From Actinomycetota bacterium (GTDB taxonomy: Bacteria; Actinomycetota; Thermoleophilia; Solirubrobacterales; Solirubrobacteraceae), in assembly GCA_005883215.1 (NCBI GenBank), contig VAYS01000033.1, positions 1 through 42,008 on the forward strand: 42,008 bases of DNA, given 5' to 3'. The translations under genes were made by a program, and so were the position numbers. Below are positions 7,721-16,365 of the stretch, piece by piece; the stretch's first letter is position 1, and the number at the start of each line of letters is the position of its first letter. The notes beneath the pieces were generated by a model. It did no database searches, had not been told where the DNA came from, and saw nothing but the letters and a program-made list of their open reading frames with translations.

Positions 7721-9093
7721 GGCGCGGAGCGGTTCCCGACGTCGTGGCAAACCCGATCCTGGTCGGGGCGGCCACGCTGCTGGTGGCGGTGGTGGGCGTG
7801 TTTCTCGCCTACAACGCCAACAGCGGGCTGCCCTTCGTTCCCGTCTATCGGCTCACCGCCGTGGTGCCCGACGCGGCCGAGCTCGTGCCCGGCAACGACG
7901 TGCGCATCGGCGGAAAGCGCGTGGGCGAGGTGACCTCGATCGAGGCCCAGGAGGCCCCGGGGGGACGGGTCAGCGCGCGGGTTCACCTGCTGCTGGAGAA
8001 GACCGTCCAGCCCCTACCGGTCGACACCGGGGTTGCCGTGCGGCCCCGCTCTCCGCTCGGGCTGAAGTACCTCGACCTCAAACCCGGACGCTCCCATACC
8101 GGGGTCCCCTCCGACGGCACGCTGCCCGTGACCAACGCCAGCAACCCGGTCGAGCTCCAAGACCTGTTCAACACCTTCGATCGCCCCACGCGCCGCGGCC
8201 TGCGGGGGGTCATCGACGGCCTGGGGACCGGCCTCGCCGGGCGGGGGGAGAACCTCAACCAGGCGATCGGCCACTTCGCCCCCCTGACCGCCCACCTGCG
8301 GCGGGTGGCCCGGACCCTGCGTCTGCCGGGCACCGACCTGCGCGGCTTCGTCAACGGCCTCGACACGGCCGCGGCGGCCGTGGCGCCGGTGGCCGCCGCC
8401 CTGGCCGGGCTCTTCGACGGGGCGGCCACCACCCTGTCGGCGGTGGCCGCCGCCCGAGCCGGGGTCCAGGCCACCCTCGAGCAGGCGCCGGCGACCGAGC
8501 AGACGACGACCCAGGCGCTTCCCCAGGTGACCCCCGTGCTGCGCGACGGCGCCCGCCTGCTGCACGCCCTGCAACCGGGCGTGCGCCTGCTGGGACCCAG
8601 CTCACGCCGCCTGGCCGACGCGATCGAGACCGGCGTGCCCGTGCTGCGCCGCGCCACCGAGCTGTCCGACCGCCTGGGCGAGACGCTGGGGGCGGTGGGC
8701 GAGCTGGCCCGGGCTCCCTCCACCGGCGGCGCGCTGCGCGAGCTGACCGGCGCGCTGGCCTCGCTAGCCGACACGCTGCGCTACGACAACCCGTTCCAGG
8801 TCCGCTGCAACTACCTGGGGCTGTGGACCCGCAACGCGGACTCGACGATCTCGGAAGGGGATGAGAACGGCAACTGGTTCCGCACCGTGGTGATCAACCA
8901 GCCCGCGGAGTCCTTCCAGTCGGCCACCCCGGCGCCCCAGCTGCACGTCGTGCCCTATCCCCGCACGGGCCAGGACGGCCAGTGTGAGGCGGGCAACGAG
9001 CCCTACCTGCCCGGACAACGCATCGGCAACCTGGCCGGACCGCTGCCGGGCAAGACCCAGGACACGGCGCCGCCTCCCGGAGTGGGACCGTGA
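7717..9093 (+). CDS. MCE/MlaD family protein 3 of the operon
   Basis: This 458-residue protein has an anchor helix (about residues 10-32). The MCE domain (about 40-130) includes 'VPGNDVRIGGKRVGEVTSI' and 'PRSPLGLKYLDLKPG', the latter being the pore-loop part of the domain. A helical region of about 200 residues follows. The C-terminal domain has two Cys, in 'VRCNYLGLWTRN' and 'GQCEAG', probably disulphide-bonded outside the membrane. The start ATG overlaps the preceding stop (ATGA), and its own stop overlaps the next GTG (GTGA). Confidence 0.88.
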   Translation: MRRGAVPDVVANPILVGAATLLVAVVGVFLAYNANSGLPFVPVYRLTAVVPDAAELVPGNDVRIGGKRVGEVTSIEAQEAPGGRVSARVHLLLEKTVQPLPVDTGVAVRPRSPLGLKYLDLKPGRSHTGVPSDGTLPVTNASNPVELQDLFNTFDRPTRRGLRGVIDGLGTGLAGRGENLNQAIGHFAPLTAHLRRVARTLRLPGTDLRGFVNGLDTAAAAVAPVAAALAGLFDGAATTLSAVAAARAGVQATLEQAPATEQTTTQALPQVTPVLRDGARLLHALQPGVRLLGPSSRRLADAIETGVPVLRRATELSDRLGETLGAVGELARAPSTGGALRELTGALASLADTLRYDNPFQVRCNYLGLWTRNADSTISEGDENGNWFRTVVINQPAESFQSATPAPQLHVVPYPRTGQDGQCEAGNEPYLPGQRIGNLAGPLPGKTQDTAPPPGVGP

Positions 9094-10595
9094 GAGGTCG
9101 CGGCCAGCACCCGGTTCGGTTCGGGCTGATCGCGCTCGTGGTCACCGCCTGCGCCGTCTACATGGGCTTCGCCAAGCGCCTGCCCTGGGCCCACGAGTAC
9201 ACGCTCAAGGCGGTAGTGACCTCGGTCAACTACCTGCACCGGGGGTCGCCGGTGCGCATAGCGGGCGTCAACGTCGGCCGCGTCACCGCGGTCAGGCGGG
9301 GGCCGGGCACCACCGGCCTGGTGACCATGGCCATCTCCGATGCCGGCCGCCCGGTGCACTCGGACGCCACGCTGAAGATCCGCCCGCGCCTGTTCCTGGA
9401 GGGCAACTTCTTCGTCGACCTGGAACCGGGCACCCCCGCGGCGCCCGAGCTCCCCGACGGGGGAACGATCCCGCTGGGCCAGACGGCCACCCCGGTGCAG
9501 CTCGACGAGGTGCTCTCGATGCTGGCCCAGACCACGCGCGTCCAGCTGCGCAGCCTGCTCGCCGAGTACGCCCGCGCGCTTGATCGCGGCGGCGCCGAAG
9601 GCGTGCGCCGCTCGTTCGGGCCGGCCGCCCCGGCGTTTGCCGGCATCGCTCGGCTGGCCGAGGACAGCCGGGGCGTCGAGGCCCACGATCTCTCCCAGCT
9701 GCTGGGCGACCAGGCGCAGCTGTTCGGGACGCTCAACGACCACGCGCCCGCCCTGCAGGGGCTGGTCGGCAACCTCAACCGCACGCTGGCGGCGCTGGCC
9801 CACCGCTCGAGCGCCCTGACGGACACCCTGGCCCAGCTGGACGCGCTGACCCGCGAGGCCTATCCGGCGCTGGGCGCGATCAACGCCTCGCTACCGGCGC
9901 TGCGCGCCTTCTCGCGCGAGAGTCAGCCGGCGCTGCGTGCCGCCCCCCGCACCCTCGACGACAGCCACCCCTTCCTGGTGGAGGCGCGCCGCCTGCTCGC
10001 CCCCTCGGTGCTGCCCCCGGTGGTTCGCCAACTGCGCCCGGCGACGCGCTCGCTGCTCGCCCTGGAGCCCGCGCTCGGTGACCTGTTCGGCCTCGTCTCT
10101 CCGGTAAGCGCCTGCGTGCGCGATCACGTGTTGCCCGTCCTCAACGCCCAGCTCGACGACGGATCGCTGTCATCGGGCCAGCCGGTGTGGCAGGAGCTCC
10201 TGCACTCGATGGTCGGGCTGGCCAGCGCGGCCCAGGACTTCGACGGCAACGGCACCGCCGTGCGCTACCTGGCCGCCGGGGGCGACCAGCTGGTATCCGC
10301 CGGGCAGCTGCCCTCGGGCACGCGCCTGTTCGGCCTGGCGCCGGCGCCCATCGAGGGGTCGCGACCCGCCCGTCCGCCCGGCCCTCCGCCCTTCGTTCCT
10401 TCGGCTCCGTGCGAGCGTCAGCCCCCGCTCGACCTGGGCGCCCGCGCCGCCCCCGCCCCGGCGGCGGCCCGGGGCCAGGCGCTGGCCCCCGCGCCGTCGC
10501 TGCTGCGACGGCTGCGCCGCCAGGCGATTCGCGTCGCGGCCGCCGACCGCCGCGCGGCGCGCCGGTCGCGCGCTCGGGCGAGGAGGGCGGGGTGA
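9090..10595 (+). CDS. MCE/MlaD family protein 4 of the operon
   Basis: This 501-residue protein starts at a GTG inside the preceding TGA. Its anchor helix is at residues 10-28. The MCE domain (about 38-130) has 'RGSPVRIAGVNVGRVTAV' and 'RLFLEGNFFVDLEPGTP'. Long helices follow, then a conserved block with 'CVRDHVLPVLNAQL' and a short Pro-rich linker. The final 70 residues are strongly basic (Arg/Ala-rich, ending 'RSRARARRAG'), which is not typical of MCE subunits and may bind anionic polymers or be disordered. A four-base overlap (GTGA) joins it to the next gene. Confidence 0.88.
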   Translation: MRGRGQHPVRFGLIALVVTACAVYMGFAKRLPWAHEYTLKAVVTSVNYLHRGSPVRIAGVNVGRVTAVRRGPGTTGLVTMAISDAGRPVHSDATLKIRPRLFLEGNFFVDLEPGTPAAPELPDGGTIPLGQTATPVQLDEVLSMLAQTTRVQLRSLLAEYARALDRGGAEGVRRSFGPAAPAFAGIARLAEDSRGVEAHDLSQLLGDQAQLFGTLNDHAPALQGLVGNLNRTLAALAHRSSALTDTLAQLDALTREAYPALGAINASLPALRAFSRESQPALRAAPRTLDDSHPFLVEARRLLAPSVLPPVVRQLRPATRSLLALEPALGDLFGLVSPVSACVRDHVLPVLNAQLDDGSLSSGQPVWQELLHSMVGLASAAQDFDGNGTAVRYLAAGGDQLVSAGQLPSGTRLFGLAPAPIEGSRPARPPGPPPFVPSAPCERQPPLDLGARAAPAPAAARGQALAPAPSLLRRLRRQAIRVAAADRRAARRSRARARRAG

Positions 10596-11884
10596 ACGCG
10601 CGCCTGATCCTGCGTCGGCACGCGGGCGAGATGGCGGCCGTGGTGGGCATGGTGGCGATCGCCCTCGCCGTGGGGGGCTACATCCTCGCCCACCAGCGGC
10701 TGCACTTCCCCTGGCAGCCGGTCTACCACCTCTCGGCCGAGTTCTCGGCCGCCCAGGCGGTCACGCCCGGGCAGGGTCAGGCGGTAACCGTCGCCGGCGT
10801 CAAGGTGGGGGAGGTCTCCCGAGTGAGCTTGCGCGGGGGGCACGCGGTGGTGCAGATGGAGATCCAACAGCACCGCCTGCCCGCCGTCTACCGCGACGCC
10901 CGCGCCGACCTGCGCCCCAAGACCGGCCTCCAGGACATGGTCATCCAGCTCGACCCCGGCAGCCCATCCGCCGCCCGCCTGCGCGACGGCGACACGCTGC
11001 CGCTGGCCAGCACCCAGGTGCCGGTCACCAGCGACGAGCTGCTGGCGTCGCTCGACGCCGACACACGGTCCTACGTCACCGCGCTCATCAACGCCGGGGG
11101 CGAGGGCCTGCACGGTCGGGGAGCCGACCTCCGCGCGATCCTGCGCGCCGGCGCCCCCACCCTCGCCCGCACGCACCGGATCACCGCCGCTCTGGTCGAT
11201 CGCCGGCGGCTGCTGCGCAGCGTGGTCTCCGAGCTCCGGCTCCTGTCCGACGCGGCCGTGACCCAGCGGGCCCAGCTCGGTCCGCTGGTGGAGGCCACCA
11301 ACCAGACCTTCGGCGCGCTGGCCAGCGAAGACCGGGCGCTGGCCGCCGCGCTCGACCGCCTGCCGGGCACGCTGAGCGCCGCGCGCCGGGCTCTGTCGGC
11401 CGCCCAGCCGCTGGCCGCCGAGCTGCCGTCCGCGCTCGGCGCGTTGCGGCCCACGGTGCGCGCGCTGGCGCCGGCGCTGGTCAAGGCCCGTCCCCTGCTG
11501 CGCCATGGGACCCCGGCCCTGCGTCAGGTGCGAGCGCTGGCCCTGCAGGCGCGCCCCGTCCTGGGTGATCTGAACCCCGCGCTCACCAACCTGCGCACGA
11601 TCACCCCCGAGCTCACCGAGTCGTTTCGCGTGCTGCGCTACGTGACCAACGAGCTCGTCTACGTCCCCGCCGCCCCCGGCCACTCCTATTTGTACTGGCT
11701 GGCCTGGTTCGCCCACAACGGGGACTCGATTCTGAGCGTCGAGGACGCCCACGGGGTGGCCTGGCGCGGGCTGGTGCTGGCCTCTTGTTCCACCTACGCG
11801 CTGCTCCCCCAGCTCAACCCGCTGCTGGCGGCGGTCACCGCCTCCCCGGCCTGCCCCGCGGGCCCCGCGTCCACCGGTCGCTGA
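10592..11884 (+). CDS. MCE/MlaD family protein 5 of the operon
   Basis: The reading frame is open further upstream, but the supported start is GTG 10592. It overlaps the preceding stop as GTGA, sits directly after 'GAGGAGGGCGG', and gives a normal N-terminal anchor ('VVGMVAIALAVGGYILA'). The resulting 430-residue protein has an MCE domain (about 45-130) with 'TPGQGQAVTVAGVKVGEVSRV' and 'LRPKTGLQDMVIQLDPGSP', a helical region, and a C-terminal part with 'SYLYWLAWFAHNGDSILS' and two Cys near the end. It ends two bases before the start of the sixth MCE gene. Confidence 0.87.
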   Translation: MNARLILRRHAGEMAAVVGMVAIALAVGGYILAHQRLHFPWQPVYHLSAEFSAAQAVTPGQGQAVTVAGVKVGEVSRVSLRGGHAVVQMEIQQHRLPAVYRDARADLRPKTGLQDMVIQLDPGSPSAARLRDGDTLPLASTQVPVTSDELLASLDADTRSYVTALINAGGEGLHGRGADLRAILRAGAPTLARTHRITAALVDRRRLLRSVVSELRLLSDAAVTQRAQLGPLVEATNQTFGALASEDRALAAALDRLPGTLSAARRALSAAQPLAAELPSALGALRPTVRALAPALVKARPLLRHGTPALRQVRALALQARPVLGDLNPALTNLRTITPELTESFRVLRYVTNELVYVPAAPGHSYLYWLAWFAHNGDSILSVEDAHGVAWRGLVLASCSTYALLPQLNPLLAAVTASPACPAGPASTGR

Positions 11885-11886
11885 GC

Positions 11887-13302
11887 ATGGAGACCCAGGC
11901 ACCCACCCGCGGCCGGCTCGCCCTGATGGCGGTGTTCGCGCTGTCCTGCTTTGCCCTGCTCCTGTACCTATGGAGCTCGTTCGGGGGTCCCTATCCGCTC
12001 AAGCCCAAGGGGTATCGCTTCGCCGCCAGCTTCGAGCAGGCGCCTCAGCTCGCCGAGCAGGCGGACGTGCGCATCTCCGGGGTCCCGGTGGGCAAGGTGA
12101 TCAAGGTCACCGAGGGCAGCGGCCGCGCCCAGGCGCTGATCGAGATGCGCCCGCGCTACGCCCCGATCCCCGTCGACACCCGGGCGATCCTGCGCCAGAA
12201 GACGTTGCTGGGCGAGACCTTCGTCGAGCTCACCCCGGGATCTCCGACGGCGGCCAAGGTCCCCGAGGGGGGGACGCTCGCCAACACGCAGGTGGAGTCT
12301 GCCGTGCAGCTGGACCAGCTCCTGGCCACGTTCGACCGCCCCACGCGGACGGCCCTCCAGCTCTGGATGCAGCGCTGGTCGGCGGCGCTGCGCGGACGGG
12401 GCGCCGAGCTCTCGGACGTGATCGGCGAGCTGGACCCGGTGACCAGACAGGGCAACGATCTGCTGGCCATCCTCGATTCCCAGCGCGCCGCCCTGTCGCG
12501 CCTGATCCGCGACACCGGCGTGACCTTCGACGCGCTGGGGCGCAACGCGGCTTTGACGCAAGGGCTGATCACCGCCGGTCGGCGCGTCGCCGCCACCACC
12601 GCCGCGCGCGCCCAGGACCTACGCCAGGTGCTGGGCATCCTGCCCACCTTCCTGCACGAGCTTCGCCCCACCCTGCTGGCCGCCCAGGCCACCAGCCAGG
12701 ACGCGGCGCCGGTCATCCGCGCCCTCGGGCCGGCGGCGCCGCTGCTGCGGCCCGTGCTCGCCGGCACGGCAGCCCTGTCCCCCCACCTGCGCGAGCTGTT
12801 CGTGCGGCTGGACCCGGTGATCACGGCGGCGCGCGAGGGCCTGCCCGCCCTGACCCGCATCGTGCGCGCCAGCCATCCCCTGCTCGACGTCCTCTATCCG
12901 ATCGGGCGTGACCTTCTCCCGATCGTCCAGTACCTGTACCTGTACCGCCAGGAGCTGGTGACTTCCTACGCCAACATCTCCGCCGCCACGCAGGGCTCGA
13001 TCCAGGAGCCGGGCGACAGCCAGCCCCGTCACTACCTGCGGGTGATCGTCCCGGTCGGCCCCGAGGGCTTCGTCACCCAGGGCCAGCGGCTGGCGTCCAA
13101 CCGCCACAATCCGTACTTCGCTCCCCGGGCGCTGGACAAGCTGGCCACGGGCCTGGAGGCCTTCGACTGCCAGAACGTCAACAACCCCCAGACGATCCCC
13201 CTGCTGCCCGGCAGCGGCCCCCCGCCCTGTCGCGTGCAGAGCCCCCTCCCGTTCCAGGGCAGGAGCACGGCCTTCCCCCACCTGCTGCGCGCCGCGCCGT
13301 GA
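11887..13302 (+). CDS. MCE/MlaD family protein 6 of the operon
   Basis: ATG 11887 is chosen over the longer open frame because it follows the previous stop by two bases and places the anchor helix (about residues 12-32) directly at the N-terminus. The protein has 471 residues. Its MCE domain (about 42-130) contains 'AEQADVRISGVPVGKVIKV' and 'RQKTLLGETFVELTPGSP'. A helical region follows, then a C-terminal domain with 'LYPIGRDLLPIVQYLYLYRQ', two Cys and Asn/Pro-rich loops. It is the last gene of the run. An inverted repeat just after the stop may end the transcript. With six subunits the set matches the MceA-F stoichiometry of mycobacterial systems, but I cannot assign individual letters by eye. 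Confidence 0.88.
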   Translation: METQAPTRGRLALMAVFALSCFALLLYLWSSFGGPYPLKPKGYRFAASFEQAPQLAEQADVRISGVPVGKVIKVTEGSGRAQALIEMRPRYAPIPVDTRAILRQKTLLGETFVELTPGSPTAAKVPEGGTLANTQVESAVQLDQLLATFDRPTRTALQLWMQRWSAALRGRGAELSDVIGELDPVTRQGNDLLAILDSQRAALSRLIRDTGVTFDALGRNAALTQGLITAGRRVAATTAARAQDLRQVLGILPTFLHELRPTLLAAQATSQDAAPVIRALGPAAPLLRPVLAGTAALSPHLRELFVRLDPVITAAREGLPALTRIVRASHPLLDVLYPIGRDLLPIVQYLYLYRQELVTSYANISAATQGSIQEPGDSQPRHYLRVIVPVGPEGFVTQGQRLASNRHNPYFAPRALDKLATGLEAFDCQNVNNPQTIPLLPGSGPPPCRVQSPLPFQGRSTAFPHLLRAAP

Positions 13303-13308
13303 CCTGAC

Positions 13309-13350
13309 CGCCGGCTGTAGGGCCGTTCTCATCGAGACGCTCAGCCGGCG
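13309..13350 (+). terminator. Inverted repeat after the MCE operon, possible terminator
   Basis: CGCCGGCTG (13309-13317) and CAGCCGGCG (13342-13350) are perfect 9-base inverted arms separated by 24 bases, starting seven bases after the last MCE stop. There is no T-run, so intrinsic termination is uncertain; the position is the main argument. Confidence 0.4.
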
Positions 13351-13407
13351 CGCCCGCGAGCCGGGCCGCGCTCGATCCCGGCGCGGTAGCTTCTTCTCAG
13401 AGCGCAA

Positions 13408-14778
13408 ATGGTCTTCCGCCAGGTCACTCACGACGATCTGGGCTGTGCCTCCTACCTGATCGGCGACGAGCGGGCGGGCCTGGCCGCCGTAGTGGACCCC
13501 CGCTTCGAGGTCGACGATTACCTCGAGCTGGCGCGCTACATGGGCGTGAGCATCGAGCACGTGCTCGAGACCCACAACCACGCCGACCACGTTTCCGGCC
13601 ACGGGCGCCTCGCCGCCGCGACCGGGGCCACCATCCACGTGCACCGCGAGGCCCGCCCCGACTACGAGCACGAGCCGTTCGACGATGGCTGGGAGCTCGC
13701 TCTCGGGAGTCTGACCGTGCGGGCCCTGCATACGCCGGGGCACCGGCCCGAGCACACGGCGTTCGCCCTGATCGACCACGCCCGGGGGCCCGAGCCCTGG
13801 GCGGTGCTGACCGGCGACAGCCTGTTCGTGGGCGACATCGCGCGACCCGACCTGGCGATCGAGCGGACCGAGGGGGCCCGGGGCATCTTCCGCTCGCTGC
13901 ACGAGAAGCTGTTGACGCTGCCCGACGATTGCGAGGTGTGGCCCGGGCACCTGGGGGGGTCGATGTGCGGGGGGCCAGGCATGGACCTCAAGATCGCCTC
14001 CACGATCGGCTTCGAGAAGGCGCACAACGAAGCGCTGGGCATCGACGACGAGGAGGCCTTCGTAAAGCACGCCCTGGCCGGCCTGGGACCACAGCCGCCG
14101 AACTTCGAGGCGATCGTGGGACTCAACCGCGGGCCGCTGCTCACCCAGGGCGTCGAGCTGATGCCGCTGTCGCCGCGGCAGCTCGACCAGCAGGAAGCGC
14201 TGATCGTCGACGTGCGCACCGACCTGCAATACGACGACGCGCACGTGCGCGCATCGCTGTGCATCCCGATGCTGCGCGCCGGGTTCGGCTCCAAGCTCGC
14301 GTGGCTGGCCGACCGCGACCAGCCGATCGTGTTCGTGGGGCGAGATGATCACGATGGGCGTCTGGCCGGCTGCCTGGCGGTGGCGGTGGGCCTGCGCGAG
14401 CTGGCCGGCTATCTCCACGGCGGCATGACGGCCTGGCGCCAGGACAAGCGGCCGGTGCAGCGCACCGAGCGCCTCGAGCTCTCCGATCTGCCCGCGCGGG
14501 TCGAGGCCGATCGGCGCATCCAGATCCTCGACGTGCGCGAGCAGGCCGAACGGTCAAGGCAACGGATACCGGGATCGTCGTTCTGTCCCTGGCACGACAT
14601 CCGGGCCATACCCCAAGGGCTCGATCCGGCGCGGCCGATCGCCGCTGTCTGTGCCTCGGGCGAGCGGGCGGCCACCGCCGCCAGCCTGCTCGAGCACCGC
14701 GGCGCCGCGCGCGTCATCCACGTGGTGGGAGGCGGGGTCCCCGACTGGGAGGATGCCGGCGGGAGGCTCGAGCGCTAG
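13408..14778 (+). CDS. Persulfide dioxygenase-like metallo-beta-lactamase fused to two rhodanese domains
   Basis: This 456-residue protein begins with a metallo-beta-lactamase domain (residues 1-250) of the ETHE1 / sulfur-dioxygenase type. Metal-ligand motifs are 'THNHADHVSGHG' (His56, His58, Asp60, His61), 'HTPGHRPEH' (His112), 'GDSLFVGDIARPDL' and 'WPGHLGG' (His181). Rhodanese domain 1 (about 262-345) has 'IVDVRTD' but no catalytic Cys: the active loop reads 'VGRDDHDGR'. Rhodanese domain 2 (about 370-456) is intact, with Cys415 in 'CASGER'. Family members oxidise glutathione persulfide or related low-molecular-weight persulfides to sulfite, and the rhodanese module transfers sulfur. The fusion is common in bacteria. 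It is a single gene with its own short upstream region. Confidence 0.88.
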   Translation: MVFRQVTHDDLGCASYLIGDERAGLAAVVDPRFEVDDYLELARYMGVSIEHVLETHNHADHVSGHGRLAAATGATIHVHREARPDYEHEPFDDGWELALGSLTVRALHTPGHRPEHTAFALIDHARGPEPWAVLTGDSLFVGDIARPDLAIERTEGARGIFRSLHEKLLTLPDDCEVWPGHLGGSMCGGPGMDLKIASTIGFEKAHNEALGIDDEEAFVKHALAGLGPQPPNFEAIVGLNRGPLLTQGVELMPLSPRQLDQQEALIVDVRTDLQYDDAHVRASLCIPMLRAGFGSKLAWLADRDQPIVFVGRDDHDGRLAGCLAVAVGLRELAGYLHGGMTAWRQDKRPVQRTERLELSDLPARVEADRRIQILDVREQAERSRQRIPGSSFCPWHDIRAIPQGLDPARPIAAVCASGERAATAASLLEHRGAARVIHVVGGGVPDWEDAGGRLER

Positions 14779-14809
14779 CTGGATCGCCCTATACGATTGC
14801 CCCGCTTGT

Positions 14810-14821
14810 CCCCGATCGGGG
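14810..14821. other. 12-bp perfect palindrome between the dioxygenase and lipoprotein genes
   Basis: CCCCGATCGGGG lies 32 bases after the dioxygenase stop and 58 bases before the DUF4333 lipoprotein start. A TACGAT hexamer just upstream (14792-14797) resembles a -10 box. The palindrome would then sit near the transcription start and could be an operator or a weak terminator hairpin; neither is shown. Confidence 0.3.
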
Positions 14822-14879
14822 CGCGGCGGCATCGCTCAGGGGATCCATCCGCGCCCAAATCCACGTCTGCGGAGGGCAT

Positions 14880-15221
14880 ATGCGTCGAATGATCAACCGG
14901 GCGGGAGTCGTGGTGGCGCTAGGCGTGAGCGTCGGTGCCGCCACGGGGTGTCAAACCACCATCGATCAGGGCAAGGCGGAGAACCTGGTCAAGAAGCTCG
15001 ACGCCCAGGTCCCCGGTCCTAGGGCCCAGAAGGTGACCTGTCCGAGCGGCGTCAAGGCCAAGGCCGGCGGGACGTTTACCTGCACCCTGACCTACGCAAA
15101 CGGCGAGGAGGCCCAGGCCAGCGTGCACATGACCGACTCGAGCGGGCACGTCACGCTGAATGCCTCGGACGTCCACCAGACCAAGGCCCCGGGCGCCGCC
15201 GGCGGCAAAGCAGCGCCCTAG
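14880..15221 (+). CDS. DUF4333 lipoprotein
   Basis: This 113-residue protein starts at ATG with a clear GGAGGG ribosome binding site four bases upstream. A signal peptide ends in a lipobox ('GAATGC'; Cys24 would be lipidated). The rest is one DUF4333-like domain with the diagnostic 'VTCPSGVKAKAGGTFTC': two Cys 16 residues apart, probably a disulphide, and 'TLTYANG'. DUF4333 proteins are small exported proteins common in actinobacteria, and their function is not known. The stop overlaps by four bases the stop of the convergent gene. Confidence 0.8.
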   Translation: MRRMINRAGVVVALGVSVGAATGCQTTIDQGKAENLVKKLDAQVPGPRAQKVTCPSGVKAKAGGTFTCTLTYANGEEAQASVHMTDSSGHVTLNASDVHQTKAPGAAGGKAAP

Positions 15222-15859
15222 CGGGGGTCCGCTCGGTCCACGTTCCAGTACCTGCTCACCTGGGCCTCATAGCCCCCGCCCGGGTCGGCGGGCGAGATCC
15301 CGAAGCGGGCGATCGTGCGCTGACCGCCTTCGTGGTCGCCGTAGAGCAGGTCGACCATTACCCAAGCCCCGGACCCAGCCGCCGCGCACATGCTCTCGTA
15401 TGAGCGATCGTCGTGATCCCGGATCGCTCCCTGCCAGAAGCCGCTGTCCCCGGCGGGGATGTATAGGTCGCGCTGCTGGCGGCGGAAATCGGTGACCTCG
15501 GGCACATCCATGCCGGCCGAGCCGGGGACCTCCCTGGGCTCTACCCGCCACCCGTGGATCACCGCCAGCCCGGCGCCGCCGTTGCGCAGGCCGATGGCCA
15601 GGTAGATGTTGCCGTTGGCCACCTCGAATGAGGCTCCGTGCCCGGGCACCTCGAGCACCTGGCCGTCGACGAACCGGATCCGCTCGACCGGGTCATCGGC
15701 CCTGGAGGGGATGAGCACCGGCCGCAGCCCGGTGAGCAGCGAGAGCTCGGCCAAGCGCGCCGAGCGGTTGGCCGACCTCACCGAGGCGAACGTGGCGACG
15801 GCGAGCACGAGCGTTCCGCCCGCGGTGGCCAGCGAGGAGATCGTCGCCCAGTCGGCCAT
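15218..15859 (-). CDS. Membrane-anchored hypothetical protein
   Basis: The frame is open from 15943, but the ATG at 15859 ('MADWATISSLATAG') is the likelier start. It gives 213 residues with a transmembrane segment at the extreme N-terminus (about residues 5-26), while the upstream extension is Arg-rich and lacks features. After a short helix ('SVRSANRSARLAELSLL') comes a beta-rich soluble domain with 'LAIGLRNGGAGLAVIHGW' and 'YIPAGDSGFW'. This resembles hypothetical proteins with an N-terminal anchor and an immunoglobulin-like domain seen across actinobacteria; I cannot name a family. It is transcribed toward the DUF4333 gene and ends inside it by four bases. Confidence 0.65.
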   Translation of the reverse strand: MADWATISSLATAGGTLVLAVATFASVRSANRSARLAELSLLTGLRPVLIPSRADDPVERIRFVDGQVLEVPGHGASFEVANGNIYLAIGLRNGGAGLAVIHGWRVEPREVPGSAGMDVPEVTDFRRQQRDLYIPAGDSGFWQGAIRDHDDRSYESMCAAAGSGAWVMVDLLYGDHEGGQRTIARFGISPADPGGGYEAQVSRYWNVDRADPR

Positions 15860-15952
15860 TGAGGCGATGCTACGGAATCGGCGAGCTGAGCTTCTCGCCT
15901 CTGCGCGCGTGCGGGCCTGCCGGCCGGAGGCCGGCAGGCGCACGATCTCGCG

Positions 15953-16156
15953 CTAGACGAGCTGGACGTTGACTGCCTTGGGACCCTTGTCGCCCGACTC
16001 GGCGTCGTAGGAGACCTTGGCCCCCTCGGCGAGCGAGCGATAGCCGTCGCCGGCTATCCCCGAATGGTGGACGAAGAGATCCTTGGACTGGTCATCGGGA
16101 GTGATGAACCCGAAGCCCTTGTCGTCGCTAAACCACTTCACGGTTCCTGTAGCCAT
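15953..16156 (-). CDS. Cold-shock domain protein (CspA family)
   Basis: This 67-residue single cold-shock domain is of typical family length. It carries both RNA-binding motifs, 'KGFGFI' (RNP1) and 'LFVHHSGI' (RNP2), and the usual N-terminal 'GTVKWF' and C-terminal 'GPKAVNV'. Such proteins bind single-stranded RNA and DNA and act as RNA chaperones in the cytoplasm. A very good ribosome binding site (GGAGGT on the minus strand) precedes the ATG. The upstream region of about 200 bases before the next gene holds a 20-bp palindrome and could carry a long leader, as many csp mRNAs do. Confidence 0.97.
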   Translation of the reverse strand: MATGTVKWFSDDKGFGFITPDDQSKDLFVHHSGIAGDGYRSLAEGAKVSYDAESGDKGPKAVNVQLV

Positions 16157-16236
16157 TGTTTTACCTCCGGCGTTGGTGCGTGCTGCGAACGCGGAGATGC
16201 TTTTGAAGCAAGGCTACGAGCGCGGGCACTGAAGAA

Positions 16237-16268
16237 GGTCGGGCTATAGCCCGACCACGTAGCCCGAC
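16237..16268. promoter_or_regulatory. 20-bp perfect palindrome plus extra half-site upstream of the cold-shock gene
   Basis: GGTCGGGCTATAGCCCGACC (16237-16256) is a perfect palindrome. A further half-site, GCCCGAC, repeats 13 bases on at 16262-16268, again flanked by TATAG. The array lies 81-112 bases upstream of the cold-shock ATG and about 100 bases after the end of the preceding 3D-domain gene. It could be an operator for csp, a terminator hairpin of the upstream transcript (there is no T-run), or both. Confidence 0.55.
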
Positions 16269-16365
16269 TATAGCGCTCTCGGCCGGCGCACCCGGCTTGC
16301 CGCCATCCCCGGGGCCCCAGCGGCCCGACGGCGCGGCCGGTGGCGATCCCCGCCCCACGGCGGCG

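Noticed and set aside
12619..14418. A 599-codon minus-strand frame crossing the end of the MCE operon and the dioxygenase gene
   Set aside because: It spans two genes with firm family motifs on the other strand and shows only low-complexity Arg/Gly/Gln-rich sequence.
14792..14797. TACGAT as a full promoter for the DUF4333 gene
   Set aside because: The -10-like hexamer is good, but no -35 element is found at a usual distance, so I mention it only as a weak hint.
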